From contig JACVRA010000044.1 of the NCBI GenBank assembly GCA_019828545.1, forward strand, positions 186,001 to 250,000: a stretch of DNA of 64,000 nucleotides, read 5' to 3'. The stretch comes from Paracamarosporium sp. OC-R06-R3. Taxonomy: Eukaryota; Ascomycota; Dothideomycetes; Pleosporales; Didymosphaeriaceae. Position 1 is the first letter of the stretch. Each line of letters starts with the position of its first letter. The notes under the pieces were generated by a model. The model was not told where the DNA came from and made no database searches. It saw only the letters and a list, made by a program, of their open reading frames with translations. The position numbers and the translations under genes are program-made. Positions 10,371 to 21,992 of the stretch are shown piece after piece.

Positions 10371-11076
10371 ATGACGCTTGCCGAAGAGTTCAGATCGAGG
10401 AATTTCAGTAAGAACACCGGTGTTGGAGCTATTGAGGACCTGCTGACATGGCTCGTTGTACAGGTATTTACGCCCAATGGTCAGTCTCTCTCCGCTCGCA
10501 CCATCTCCCTTCGTCCTCATATAACCCCGTTGCGGGTTGAATCAACTGCCTGAAGAACTGGGAGAAGCCGTGCTGCAATACATATGCATTGCTTTGGGGA
10601 ATATGGTCCTCAGAAATGCTGACACCCGAATAGGACCGGCGTGGTCTGCATATTCCTCTGTTTTGCACTCGGAATATCAAACCTTTTCAATGCCAATTGG
10701 GTCATTGCGTTTAGTATCGTGTGCCTGTAGGTACAAGAGCAACAACCCGCAGACCACTTTCTAAGATGTATACAGGATATACTCGCCTGTCATTCTATTC
10801 CTCGAGGTCCCCCTGCTCCTCCGCATCTGTCCGACGTCACCCAAGTTCGATACGTTCATTCGCAAGTTCGAGACCAACTACCTGCGTGCCGGGCTTTACC
10901 TCGCCATGAGTGCTATACAATGGGCTAGTATTGCCGCGAGGGTGACGAGCCTGATCGCTGCTGCTGTAGTTCTGCTGTTCGCCGCCGTATTCTATGCACT
11001 TGCCGGTCTCAAGGGTCAGGCGTTCCAGGGTAGCAAGACCCTAGGTGGACAGGGTGTCGCCCAGATGATCATATAA
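10371..11076 (+). CDS. TVP18: Golgi membrane protein Tvp18, 148 aa
   Basis: Integral Tlg2-vesicle/Golgi protein of unknown molecular role, involved in vesicle traffic. Four exons: 10371-10407, 10464-10479 (a 16-base micro-exon), 10634-10726 and 10776-11076. All introns are GT-AG and phases agree, for 447 bases in all. The product begins MTLAEEFRSRNFS and contains LRICPTSPKFDTFIRKFETNY and the C-terminal ALAGLKGQAFQGSKTLGGQG, both hallmark Tvp18 blocks. Four hydrophobic segments are visible (about 20-40, 45-65, 90-115 and 115-135). The length matches the family. Confidence 0.93.
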
Positions 11077-12744
11077 AAGACGCGAACGGCAGAGGAAAGA
11101 TGAAGCACGAAGGAGTATCTGGGAAGCTCCAGGGAGAAGATGCTTGACGGCATCGCAGTAGCTGGCGGAAAGCTGATGGAGCAGTAGGTGGGCGTATTTT
11201 CGGATCAACTCAACAATCGTGTTTGGAGATTGGCGGAATACCTTTTTGGGAATTACTGTTTCCAACTTTGTTGTATCATCAGTCGACAGCTCGGCGTTAT
11301 CATGGCAGGATTGCTCGAAAAGACGGTGTTAGTCGATTTCTTGGGCTCGAGCATATCAATTGATTCATTCAGCAATATTCGTGCTCTTGGAAGGCAGAAG
11401 GCAGTGAGCAAATTTGTCTATCAACGTCCTTTGAGCAATTCCAGTGAATTTGCGTATCTGCTTGTTTACTACCGTTGTAGTCCAGGTGATGTTAAATCAT
11501 GTCATTCTCGCGTGAAGAGAGCTACGTAATGCCTGCATATGGTCCCACATGAATGGCATGACGAAGGGGGACAACCTTTTGATGATCTTTGGGGCTCTAG
11601 CCTCACTGCGCAGCTCCACCAATTCTCGGCCAGACCCCCGTTTACAAGCTACTTCGAATGAGAGAAGGTCCATCCACATGTGGTTCCGGCAGTACGGAAC
11701 CACCACACTTCAAATCTGTTGAAGGCTTCCGTCATCTTGCGAAAGAGCCATGCTGTCGGATCATTGGCAAACGGTCCCCTGCCGCCGGCAAGTCAGCTGC
11801 AGAAGGCAGAGACAGAGACGAGGGCCGATGACGGTGAATGGCTGGAAGGGCCCAGGAACGGCTTGCTTGCCAGGTGATCAAGCGCGGGGAACGCTAGCGA
11901 AGAGTGGCGTAGTGGGAACGAGCGTGGCAGCGAAGAAACTGCTCGTCAGCTGTCAACGCTGGGAAATGTCTCAGCTGCGGGCTGCAATGGACACTGTGGT
12001 GTTCAGGGCTTATCATGCTAGATGGATGTCCTCACTGGGTGGGACAGTGGGAGCGCGGATCTGCGTTATCGCGGCATCGATGGTATGATGGATACCACAG
12101 TGGAGCAGCAACGGCTTCGAGGGTTGCCAGCGTACACAGTAATGCGAGGCGCGGCATTGGCGCGTGTACCCATCGCCTCTGCTGGCAATTCTGTACGGGC
12201 AGTTGGCGAATGAAGTCCCGGTGAAAGGCTGGGGTAGCGGAGCCTTTTCTTGATTTTGCAGGGTGATCGGATTCTGCATGCACGTTCAAACGCCAGGGCT
12301 TGAGCTTTGCATCATTTGCGGGTCGCTGTACTTAAAGCTCACGATCGCTTCACCTGGGCCACCGGCTTGCGTCTTTTTTTGCGTTGATTTCCTTTTGAAG
12401 CTTCACTACGCTGTGCAACATCTGATAAGCGCCCAATTGCGCAATCTGAGGTGAGTTCCAGAGCCTGCCGGCTTTGTCTGATACGCAACGTCAAGCGGCT
12501 TCAACTGCACTGCCCTCATTGGCCGCCCAAAGACTGGTCGCATCTTCATCGCCGGAGCCAGAGCGCACGCCCTGAGCTTGTACGATCAGAGAATTTTGGC
12601 GCCGATTCATCCACCAATACCTCCTTATCTCACAAGTTGCGTTTCACACATTGAGGCTGCAGACGTCACTGACACTTGAGTCCTCGACAGCTGCTCCACT
12701 CTATCATCCTCACCACCACACCCACTCTACTTCTACACACAATA
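11077..12744. other. Intergenic, no gene seen
   Basis: 1.7 kb between TVP18 and AIM21, both on the plus strand. Short frames on both strands contradict each other and show no family features. The last 150 bases are CT-rich leader sequence of AIM21. Confidence 0.5.
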
Positions 12745-15700
12745 ATGAGTGCTCCGCCGCAAGTCCCCCCGCGTCCGTCGCGAGCTCAGAATTCGACACC
12801 CAATTCGACCCACATGGACGTCCCCAAGATCCCCCCGCGTCCGAAGCGCGGCGGCGATCGCTCCATCTCTCCCAACCGCGACGCCTTCGCTCGATCCCCA
12901 CTAAACGACCCGTCGTTCCTACACACTGGACAACCTCACAAGGAGTCCCACCTCAGTACCGAGGTGCCGGCCCGCCCACCCAGCGTCAGTCTGCCTTCGC
13001 TCGGCGAGGAAGGCTCCGAGTACGCCAGCTTCGAGGACTTGTCCAAGACGCTCACGAACCAGAGCCAGAGCAGCGAAGCGCCTGAGCAGACGAAGCAGGT
13101 AGCGGGTGACCTGCCTCTACATGCGCCCAGGGCATCTCTCCCGGCCTCGTCTGCGAAGAGCAGGATTCAGACAGTGACACGCACCGACTCAGATCAAGCT
13201 GCGGCTGCTGGTTTTGGCAAGCAGCTGGCCCCGGAAGGGAAGCCGTCGGGTGATTCCAGCCGCTCAATCTCCTCGCGCCCCAGCTCAGTATACAAAGACG
13301 ATGATGAACATGGCATTCCTGAGATTGGTGTCCAGGTGCCAATGTACCCGAATGCGGGAGATGTGCAGGCGCCCACCCCTTCGCCATACGAACAAGGAGT
13401 GCCGACGGGCGTTGGCTTTTTTAACAAGGGTGACAAGCCCCGCCATCACAGTAGAACTAAGAGTGGTCGTGAGATCTTCCAAGGTCCTCCTGGCAGCTAT
13501 GGTATGCACGGTCACGGCAAGATTGGCAACGACGAGTTTGAGCAGAAGTGGTACGCGAAGCACCCAGAAGATCTGAAGCGCGAAAAGGCCGGCGAGTATG
13601 GCCCACATATTCAAGAAAATAGGAAAGATTATCATTGGGGAACGGATAAGCTCGACAAGCTCGTGCGCAATGCAGGTGCTCAGGGTATTGGAATGGGTAT
13701 GTTCTTGCTAGTACCAGCAACAGCCTCTGGCCGAAATGTTAACATGATCAACAGGTACCTCCAGGGAAGCTGTTAGTACTCCCGACGAGCACATCGGTTA
13801 CATGGCTAGCGAGGAATATGCGTCACGCATGGCATCCCCGAGACCGAAGTCATCTGGTCGTCCCGGCTCGATAAGCGAGAAGGGTGCCCCGGTTGCCGAA
13901 TCTCCGCTACGCCAAACGAACTTCCCCGCCGATGCTCTTACCAAGCAAAAAACTCGCGAGGGCGAGGATGAAGAGGACGTTATTCACATTGACCCCCCGA
14001 ATCGACGTGAGAGCAAGGTTCATGGCGGTGGCTACGACCCGCCTACACACGATCTGGGCCGGAAGGCTGGAAATACAGATGAAGAGGGTGGCTGGGTTTC
14101 AGAGCGCGGCTATGGTACTCCCATTCTCGCGTCAGACGAGATCAAGAAAGACCCCAAATCCGGGTGGAGAGAGCCCGCGGTCCCTCCTGAGCTGGAGCGT
14201 CGTGGTAGCGGCGAGTACACTGTCAACGAGGATGGCACACCAGCCTACATTACTAAACAGCGCACTCATAGTCGCCCCCATAGCAGGAGTTCTAGCAGAA
14301 ACAGCAACCATGCCAATCAAGGGCGAATCATTTCTCCACCCCATTTTGACAGGAATGGTACCCCGCTGGACTCGATGAAAGAGTATGAACCTCTGTTTCC
14401 AGAAGAAGAAGACTCTTCAAAGAAAGCCAAATCCCCTGTCGATAAGTTCAAGAAGCGTCCCGACCTTGCTCGCCACCAATTCCCTAGCCAAGATGTATGG
14501 GAAGATACTCCTAGTAGCCTTCAGCTCGAGACTACTGTGGACACCCCTCAAGCTCCTGAGGAGCCGAAGACCGCAGGACCCGAGCCCAATGCCTCTCAGG
14601 TCTTCGAGAAACCGGAGACTGAGCAAAGGCGCAAAGAGCATGTCACATCAAAGGATCAGCAGTCATTCTTGCCTGAACAAACGAAGACATTTGCCAACAA
14701 GCATTTGAGGAATGTGTCCAACTCTGGTCGTCCTGGTATGCAGCAGCGTTTCCCTAGCCAAGATATCTGGGAAGACACGCCAGAGCACTTTCACTTGGAA
14801 ACCACTGTTAGCACCCCTCAGGAACCAGAGACAAACGACTACGCAGACGATTCTCCTGTCGTCGAAAAGCCCACCATTCCAGCTAGGCCTAATGTTCCCG
14901 CTCGTCCCCAGGCCACAAAGGAGACCTCACCAGTTGACAAGAAAGCGCCCGTGATTCCCGACAGGCCCAAACCCCAAGTTCCTGCACGCCCTAGCAAGCC
15001 GTTGACCAAGTCTTCAGACAAGATACCAACCGTGGGAGCCTTCCCAGACGAGAATGGAAACGCTGGCACAGAGCCTCAGCCAAAAGCTAAACCCCCTGTA
15101 CCTGCTCGTCCAGGCGGATCAAAGATTGCCGCGCTACAAGCTGGCTTCTTGAAGGACTTGAACAGCAAGCTTGGACTTGGCCCGCCAAAGGCTAAGGAAC
15201 CAGAGCCCGAGAAGGAAGAAGAGCCGCCGAAGCCCCTGGAGGATGCTCGCAAAGGCAGGGCCAAAGGGCCGCAAAGGCGGAAACCCACAAAGTCACCCGT
15301 ACCTGCGGCGACGGTTACTGCCGAAGTTGCCGTGCCACCGCAGTCCTTGTCTGTTGGTATCGTGAGCACACTCTGGCAGATTGGCGACAGTGGTGAGGTT
15401 GACGTCCCGACGGCAGAGCTAAGCGCAAAGCTTCACAACGCACTCAAGCCGGTTACCTCCACTAGCTCAGAACACTTGGCTCCTCCCGGTGCCGAAGATT
15501 TCCAAGATACAGAGGAAATTCTAGAAAAAGAAGAGCACGTCGAGCCTGGCGAAGCTTCCCTTGAGCCCGTCCCTATAAAAGAGGCCGAGCCGAGCACCGC
15601 CGCTGCGGAGCCTAAAGATGAAGTCTCAGATGAGCCTATCCCGGACCAGACCGCGGGTAAGACGGATCGCATCACCGTCGACCCAGTTGACGCAGAGCCA

Positions 15701-15892
15701 CAAATCGAGGACAAGGTGCCTGATCAAGATGAGTTCCGTCAGGAGATGGAGGGCCTGCAGCAGGACATCAAGAAGGAGGCAGCAAAGGAATTGGCGCCAG
15801 AGGAGTCGACGCATGGTAAGCGCAACGAGGAATCTTTGCAGGGGAAACTTCAAGCTTTGGAGGATGAGGCTAGCGCGAGTGCGAAGTCGTAA
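12745..15892 (+). CDS. AIM21: AIM21-like actin-patch protein, 1029 aa
   Basis: In yeast Aim21 works with Tda2 at cortical actin patches and regulates capping protein. Two exons, 12745-13696 and 13755-15892, with a GT-AG intron in phase 1, total 3090 bases. The protein is hydrophilic and mostly disordered, rich in Pro, Lys and Glu. It starts MSAPPQVPPRPSRAQ and holds many VPARP/IPDRP/PPRP SH3-ligand motifs (about residues 360-440). Two near-identical repeats of an FPSQD(V/I)WEDTP...LETTV(D/S)TPQ unit lie near residues 230 and 320. The conserved middle block GTSREAV...EHIGYMASEEYASRMASP crosses the splice junction correctly. A short glutamate-rich coiled-coil is likely at the C-terminus. The start was chosen at 12745; an in-frame ATG at 12676 adds a non-conserved leader. 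Confidence 0.85.
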
Positions 15893-17146
15893 TCCAGGGA
15901 TTGAGGAATGTAGGACGTTTGATGTTAGCGTGCATGGTGGCAAATTTTGTTTGAATTCGCTGCGGGAGAAGAGGATACGTGGGGTTGGTGGAGAGGTACA
16001 TATGTAGCTTCTTGGGTATTGAGTATTCTATGGTTGTTATGTGTTTGTCTGGTTTATATGTTTTCTGAACACAGATCTATCTTCGTCTTGTGATAACTTG
16101 TTCTTCGGCAAACTTAATGCCCGAGGAAAAGGCCTAGGATCTCGCAAGTAGAGCTTCGGATTGCCTCACGTTTGGAAAGACACGCCTGCCAGCAAGTAAA
16201 TAACATCCGCCTGCGGCTCTACTTAGTACAGTCACATATTATCTAAGTAGCACCCAGCATTGCACCCATGAAACTATAAATGAATGTCATACGCTGGGAA
16301 TATAGTTCCACCCGGTACCGAATCTCCCTTTCCTCCCGCTACCATTCAGGAACCATCCCCAGTGAATTTGCGCCGAAACATAAGACACAAGGGTGAACGA
16401 AGGTCTAGATAGGCAGGCAGGTGTAAGGGGTGGGTGATGTTTTGTTCTGCCTTGAAGGAGGAGTGGGTGAGATGAGTGTTTAGTGGTGGGATGTAGGTGA
16501 CGGATGTGTGATTTTACACAAGCTAGGTTTGAAATCGAGAGTAGCTTGGAGAGAGTTGAACCGAATGAGTTGAGGCCACAGATCAAGATAAGACTGGCCA
16601 TGTGGCGTTGAGGCTGCAGATGGAATTGTAGTCGGTAACGGCAGATTGGTTCAGGACTGACTCTTCACAAACAAACGACTCGAAACACTTTTTCCACATG
16701 GTTCACCTCGGCATGAAGGCAGCCCTCTTCGCTCAACCATGTCCCTTGGTCATTCATGGCATTAGTTAATTGCTCATGTACACTTTCTTCCCCCTTTTCT
16801 TCAGAAGGAAAGGGAAAAGGAAAGGGAAAAGGAAAAGGAAAGACAAAAGAAACAGGGACAAGATATATAATCGCATAATCCCTGCCATTCACTCCCATTC
16901 GAATGCCTCGTTTCCATCCTCAGTATCCGCACCAGACATAAGAAACACGCTGTTCTCTGAACCCGCCATCCTACTACAGTGAACCTGCATATACAAGCCC
17001 CTTACAGTCCAAACTCTTAACACCTAACACAAAGCAACACACCACATACCACCCCAAATCCAAGCTTTGTGACCCTGACTTATCCGATAGAATGACTAGC
17101 TATAGCACCCGTGCATGCAAAGATTTTCCATCAGTTAAGCCGGCAT
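15893..17146. other. Convergent intergenic region
   Basis: 1.25 kb between AIM21 (+) and the CCHC/F-box gene (-). It contains a polypurine tract of GGAAAGGGAAAAGG-type repeats at about 16802-16853. No gene is supported. Confidence 0.5.
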
Positions 17147-18678
17147 TTAGAACCAGTAATATTGAATACGACCCGCATCTGACTCATACGATCGGGCAGA
17201 CACCGCAAGATCTTCCTTAAGCAGTCCAATCTTATGCTGCACACCCCCAAAGTCCCATGTTTCCGCCGAGCCACTGTATATCAAGGGTCCCCGGATTTGG
17301 AGCGAGTCAGAGAACAAGTGCTTTCCATTTTCTTCTACCGTGTCCCAGTAATTGTAGTTTATGCATTCTATGTCACCCAGCGTTTTGAAATACAAGCGGC
17401 GCGTCTTCTGGGCGATTTGCTTGCAACTGAAGGTCGATAGGCGCGCGTGTGTTTCTTGAAGCGTATCCAGTACGTCTGCGAAGGGAACCTCTCCGGTAAT
17501 GTGCAGGGACTCGAGTGTGAGCGATTGCAGATTGGCGTGGTTTCTGAGCAGCGTTTGAAGAGCTTCGGCAGGGCACTGGATGTAGATCAAGGCGAGGTCC
17601 TCTAGGTATGGAAGATGGACTCGCTTTGCGATGTCTCTAAATACTGATTCGCTTTCCTCCCAGTCGTGCCGAATTGCGAGTTCAAGCTTGCGTAGCTGCG
17701 GACATTTCGAGATGAAACTTGCTGCAAATGTGTGCCATTTTTGAGGATCTGTAAAATAATTAGCATTGGTAAATGTCTTGGTGAGTGGTTGAATGCGGCT
17801 TCTTTCATTTCACAATATGGAAAAGGCGCCGACTTACTCCGATATGACTGATCTTTGGTTTGAAGATACAGCCTAAGATTACGCAGTTGGGAGAAGGAAG
17901 CTAAGGCATAAACCGGCATAGAAAGCGCCTGTACGGAGATACCTTCGTGGCTCGTCAAGTAAGCGACCTCAGCTACGTTCAGGTTATGCAGTTTCGTTCC
18001 TGCATGTACAAGTGCAGTGGTGAGTATCGAGAATATATGTGTTGTGGAATTTCTATTGTTATTTCTTGAAGCGTCCCTTCGAAACGACAGGCGGTCATCC
18101 CGTGAAAGAACTATGGCTACTCCACGAAGATTTGGCAGCCGTTGCAGAGCCATAGCCAGAGCGATGCTATCTACGCCGGACCGCTCGACAAAGTCGTTCT
18201 CGTCGTTCTCGAGATAAGCGTCGCGGACTTGGCCTTCTATTTTAAGGCGGGTTTCAGGTGAAAGATGCTCAGAACTCAGATAGCTCATGGCTTCCTGATA
18301 GTCTTCTAAGTCTTCGAACTTCCGGTCACGCTGGGTTAAAAAAAGGTGCTCCACCTTGCTGGCCAAGTCCGGAGCCTGGCTTATGCCTTTCAACCTCCGC
18401 AAGCCAGATGACCCGATATTGATGAGACAGCGTCGGAAGGCAGTCTTGGCAAAGAAATTATTAGTTTTCTCGTTGATTCTTTTGCAAGTGAGACGAAGAT
18501 TGAGCATGTGGGAGACATGAGGGTAACAGCCATTCGGATTGATGAGATGGCCACAAATCATGTCGAGCAGCTCAACGGGAAGTTTTAAAAGCTTGGATCC
18601 TTTCTTGCGTTTCTTAGGACATTCGGCCACGGTATGACCTTCCTTCTTGCATCGAAAACACTGTCCGTCAAACTCCAT
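17147..18678 (-). CDS. CCHC zinc-knuckle and F-box-like protein, 480 aa
   Basis: Two exons, 17838-18678 and 17147-17748, with a GT-AG intron 17749-17837 (GTAAGT donor, TTTTACAG acceptor, phase 1). Near the N-terminus is a CX2CX4HX4C zinc knuckle (CFRCKKEGHTVAEC, about residues 7-20), the nucleic-acid-binding type found in Gag and RNA-processing proteins. A KKRKKGSK basic stretch follows, then an F-box-like LLKLPVELLDMICGHL (about 30-45). The rest is leucine-rich with LRR-like spacing (QLRKLELAI, LQSLTLESL). The combination suggests a cytoplasmic or nuclear adaptor, but no function is known. The start at 18678 places the zinc knuckle at the N-terminus; an in-frame ATG at 18807 is possible. Confidence 0.7.
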
Positions 18679-19658
18679 GGCTCTACGTGTTGGTTCGGAT
18701 ACTAGTGCGTGGTGATGGAAAGGGAATAATGGGTCGAATCTCAGAGCGTTGGTGACCAAGGAACGAGATGCGGCACAGCACTCCGCCAAGGCGCTAGTGC
18801 TAAACACTAAGTTCTTCCGTAATCACACCCACATATTCACTGAGTCGCTATACTAAACCAGATAGACATTAAAAGAGGGATGTTTCCATGTAATCGAACC
18901 AGACACTACATCAAATCTACACGAAATACTGTACCATCATAAAGTACGCACAGCTTCTCTATCTAACAAACCACCACAACGACCAACTACATCATCTCCT
19001 TTCGTCCTTCCTCTACTCATTCTTTGCCGTCATCCTTATATCACCCTTTGTCGCCCTCATGGTTCCTGAGTGCATGGGCAAAACACTCCCCTTTATTGTC
19101 AAACCTTTTAGCTATAAAAACCCCTCATAGTGATACATATACAATATACACGCAATCGCATTCACCCGTAACTTTAATTAAATATACGAATTCTTTGCTA
19201 CTACGCTACGAGACAACAGCTCAGCGGAGCCATGTACGTGACCAATTGTGCTATCCTAACTCATCCTTGTGATTGATGTCCATCCAATTCCCGTTCCCCC
19301 CATGTTTCCCCCCATCATCACCATATCCAACACCAAATGCACCACTCCATCTAACATTTGAAACAACCCTCTTTCACGCGCCCAAAACATTACATAAAAA
19401 AATACAAAGGTAGAGCAAACGCCGAAGCGTTGATAGTATGCTGCGATGCTGTGCGAGAAAAAGGCGCTCGAAAGAGGTACGATATGCAAGGGAAAAATGT
19501 CGGACAAGAAAACAAGATGTAAAACTCCGTAAACACCGCGTGTAACTTTCGTGAAAGCCAGGTCCCGCCGTCCCATGGTATCGTAAATGACCCGTAGCCC
19601 TGAAATGCTTAAATGCAATTGCGCCGCTCGTTGATTGAATTGAAGACCCCGAAATAGT
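18679..19658. other. Intergenic, no gene seen
   Basis: About 1 kb that is both the upstream region of the CCHC/F-box gene and downstream of the DUF7820-type gene. AT-rich, with no conserved frames. Confidence 0.45.
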
Positions 19659-21992
19659 TTACTGGAACATCCACTGGCAGTGGCAAGCGTCTGACGGATC
19701 TGACCTCTTTTCCTGTGCTCTCCGTTTCTTTGTCCCATTATCAGATGGTGAAGGCGAAGGTGAAGGTGGGCCAGGAGGTGCGCCAAAGAACTCTTCTATC
19801 CTCGGATCGGACTCTTGAAGCCATACTATGACATTGCCACCGTTGCTGCCAGATGCCGGAGCAATCTGTCCGTTGTCAAGCAGCTGCATCTTCTGACAGT
19901 AGGGTTGCGGGGCTCCAAGGAGACGGCGTTCTTCAATCTTGATGATACGAGGATAAGGGAACGGAAATCGAAAATTGGGACCATCGTCACGTCGTTGGAG
20001 ACTTCTTCGCGTGGGTGGTGTGGTGGCGGACGTGGGTGCGGGTGCGGACGTGGAGACCGCTGACGGTGTGGCTGTCGCGGTGATCATACCAGCAAGTGGA
20101 TCAGAAGGATTGGGAGTGGGGTAGTTAGTCATAGTGGCAGCAGTGGAGTTGTCTGTGACGTATATGTAGCCTTCGATATACGTTGAGTTCCAGAAGCAGT
20201 ACCAAGGGTTGTCGCCAGGTTGGACCTGAAAGCGATGGCGGAAAGATGGTTTGTTGGGATCGTCCTCACGCTTGCGAAGAGAGTTACCGGCAATGAACTC
20301 TTCGGGCTGAAGGACGACCACCTTGTCGTACCGCGAAGAGAAGTGCCACGCAGGTCCGTATCCTCTGTAATCGAGATCTGTAACAAGCTGTAAAGCTGAT
20401 GGAGGTACTACAGGAGGCTGGAGTCCATATTGTATGCTGCCATCTGGAGCAACCCACGTTTGTAAAGAAGCCTGGTAGCTGTCTACCGTGGAGTTAACAA
20501 TGACCTGAAGAGGGGCAAATGACATTTTGCATGACCAAGCCGCGTATTGATTGCCCAAAAGGAGGCAGCCAGGGCTGCTTTCTTGAGCATAGCCCAAAGG
20601 AAGTGAAAACTGTCCAGTAGGCAACGGAGGGAGCGAGCTTGGTGTTGCGATAGGTGTCGCCCCAAAGAGGGTGTTACCGGTAATTTGCAATTCCCTGTTT
20701 CTATTAGTTGAGATCTCAATTGTGTGCAACTCTACGTACGGTTTGTCATGGTTCGAGCTGTGATTCTTGTCCTGTTTGGATTTGTCTTTGTTCTTGGTTA
20801 GGAAGGTGCCGATCGCAGCGCCGAGCACAATAGCAAATATAAGCAACAGGATGAGCAAGACAAGGGCGACAGTGACAGGCACTCTTCCCCATAGCCGCTT
20901 GGTACGCCAATTTCCTTTCTTGACACTTGGCTCCGTTACCACTTTCTCTGCAACAGTATTTTCCTCAGTTGTCAGCAGAGAAGCAGATTCAGATGTGGTT
21001 GCGGGTCGTGGTGCAACATTGCCGGTTTGTGTCTCTGGGCGCTGTTGTGGTAGCCGAGCGGGTGCAACGGGAGCCAACGGTGAGACGGGCGACACGGGAG
21101 ATGGAGGTGCGTGAGATGCAGCATCTATCAAGAGTGCGTCATTAGATGCAGCCATGGGATCCGACCTCGCTTCCAAAGGCGTAGCACTTGCTTCCGCTGC
21201 CATAGATGCCTTTGTAGGGCCTTCCTCCGGATAACGCGAATATGGTGGAAGCTGCTCTGTATGCCCGAACGGCCCTACAATGTCCTGCTCTTCCCCATCT
21301 GGCCCTATTTGCCTGTGGAAGCCCGTGTTGATTCCTGGGAAGCCAACGGGTATGGCCGTCTGCACTGGGGGGACCGGCGTTTCGTCCTCAACAACGTTCT
21401 GCGGGTACATGCCGTATGGGTGGCTTGGGCCTGCTGGGAGTTGTGACGACATACGTTGCTGCTGTGTCGAAGTGGTGGCGATGCTCGCGTTACGCGCCAT
21501 GGTGTTCTGTGGGTACATGCCATATGGATGGCTTGGACCCGAGCTGAACGGTCCATCTGAATTGGCCATGGTAGCAAAAGACGCGGTCGAGCTGACTGAT
21601 GCACGGTGCTGCAAGGGAGTCGCCTGCGAACTGGGCCCTCGTTGATGCGCACCACGCTGTGGGCCATTCTGCAACCCCGTTTCTAGTCCGTACGGCACCT
21701 TCGCGATGCTGTTGCGCGTCGCCATCCTCCTGAGCTCGGATGGCTCTGCTGGCTTGGCCGGTGTAAATTGCGGCTGCGGCGGGTCGTGTTGGTCGTGGAT
21801 AGGGCGGTCGTGGCGACCCTCGATCGCGTTCGCCGGGCGGAAGCCATCCGAGACCGAGGGCATGAAATCTTCTTCATCCGGATCAAGAGCGTACTCGTCG
21901 TCGAATACATCAGGGTTCTGGGGTGGGCGCCGCGGCTTGCCCTCGTCGTCGCTGTTTCGTCGGTCCATCGCGTCGTCCCTTGACAGCCCCAA
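19659..21992 (-). CDS. Single-pass membrane protein, DUF7820-type, 777 aa
   Basis: One exon. The N-terminal ~390 residues are acidic and disordered, with two exact GPSHPYGMYPQN copies (about residues 153-164 and 187-198) and a Pro/Ser-rich run. One long hydrophobic helix follows at about 395-420 (VTVALVLLILLLIFAIVLGAAIGTF), preceded by WRTKRLWGR and followed by Lys. The positive-inside rule is ambiguous here, but the C-terminal half has Cys residues and N-glycosylation sequons (NST, NST, NGT), so it probably faces the lumen or outside. It ends in a conserved-looking CHCQWMF motif. I believe this is the fungal family DUF7820, from memory. No enzymatic motif is seen; a cell-wall or membrane structural role is possible. 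Confidence 0.8.
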   Translation of the reverse strand: MGLSRDDAMDRRNSDDEGKPRRPPQNPDVFDDEYALDPDEEDFMPSVSDGFRPANAIEGRHDRPIHDQHDPPQPQFTPAKPAEPSELRRMATRNSIAKVPYGLETGLQNGPQRGAHQRGPSSQATPLQHRASVSSTASFATMANSDGPFSSGPSHPYGMYPQNTMARNASIATTSTQQQRMSSQLPAGPSHPYGMYPQNVVEDETPVPPVQTAIPVGFPGINTGFHRQIGPDGEEQDIVGPFGHTEQLPPYSRYPEEGPTKASMAAEASATPLEARSDPMAASNDALLIDAASHAPPSPVSPVSPLAPVAPARLPQQRPETQTGNVAPRPATTSESASLLTTEENTVAEKVVTEPSVKKGNWRTKRLWGRVPVTVALVLLILLLIFAIVLGAAIGTFLTKNKDKSKQDKNHSSNHDKPYVELHTIEISTNRNRELQITGNTLFGATPIATPSSLPPLPTGQFSLPLGYAQESSPGCLLLGNQYAAWSCKMSFAPLQVIVNSTVDSYQASLQTWVAPDGSIQYGLQPPVVPPSALQLVTDLDYRGYGPAWHFSSRYDKVVVLQPEEFIAGNSLRKREDDPNKPSFRHRFQVQPGDNPWYCFWNSTYIEGYIYVTDNSTAATMTNYPTPNPSDPLAGMITATATPSAVSTSAPAPTSATTPPTRRSLQRRDDGPNFRFPFPYPRIIKIEERRLLGAPQPYCQKMQLLDNGQIAPASGSNGGNVIVWLQESDPRIEEFFGAPPGPPSPSPSPSDNGTKKRRAQEKRSDPSDACHCQWMFQ

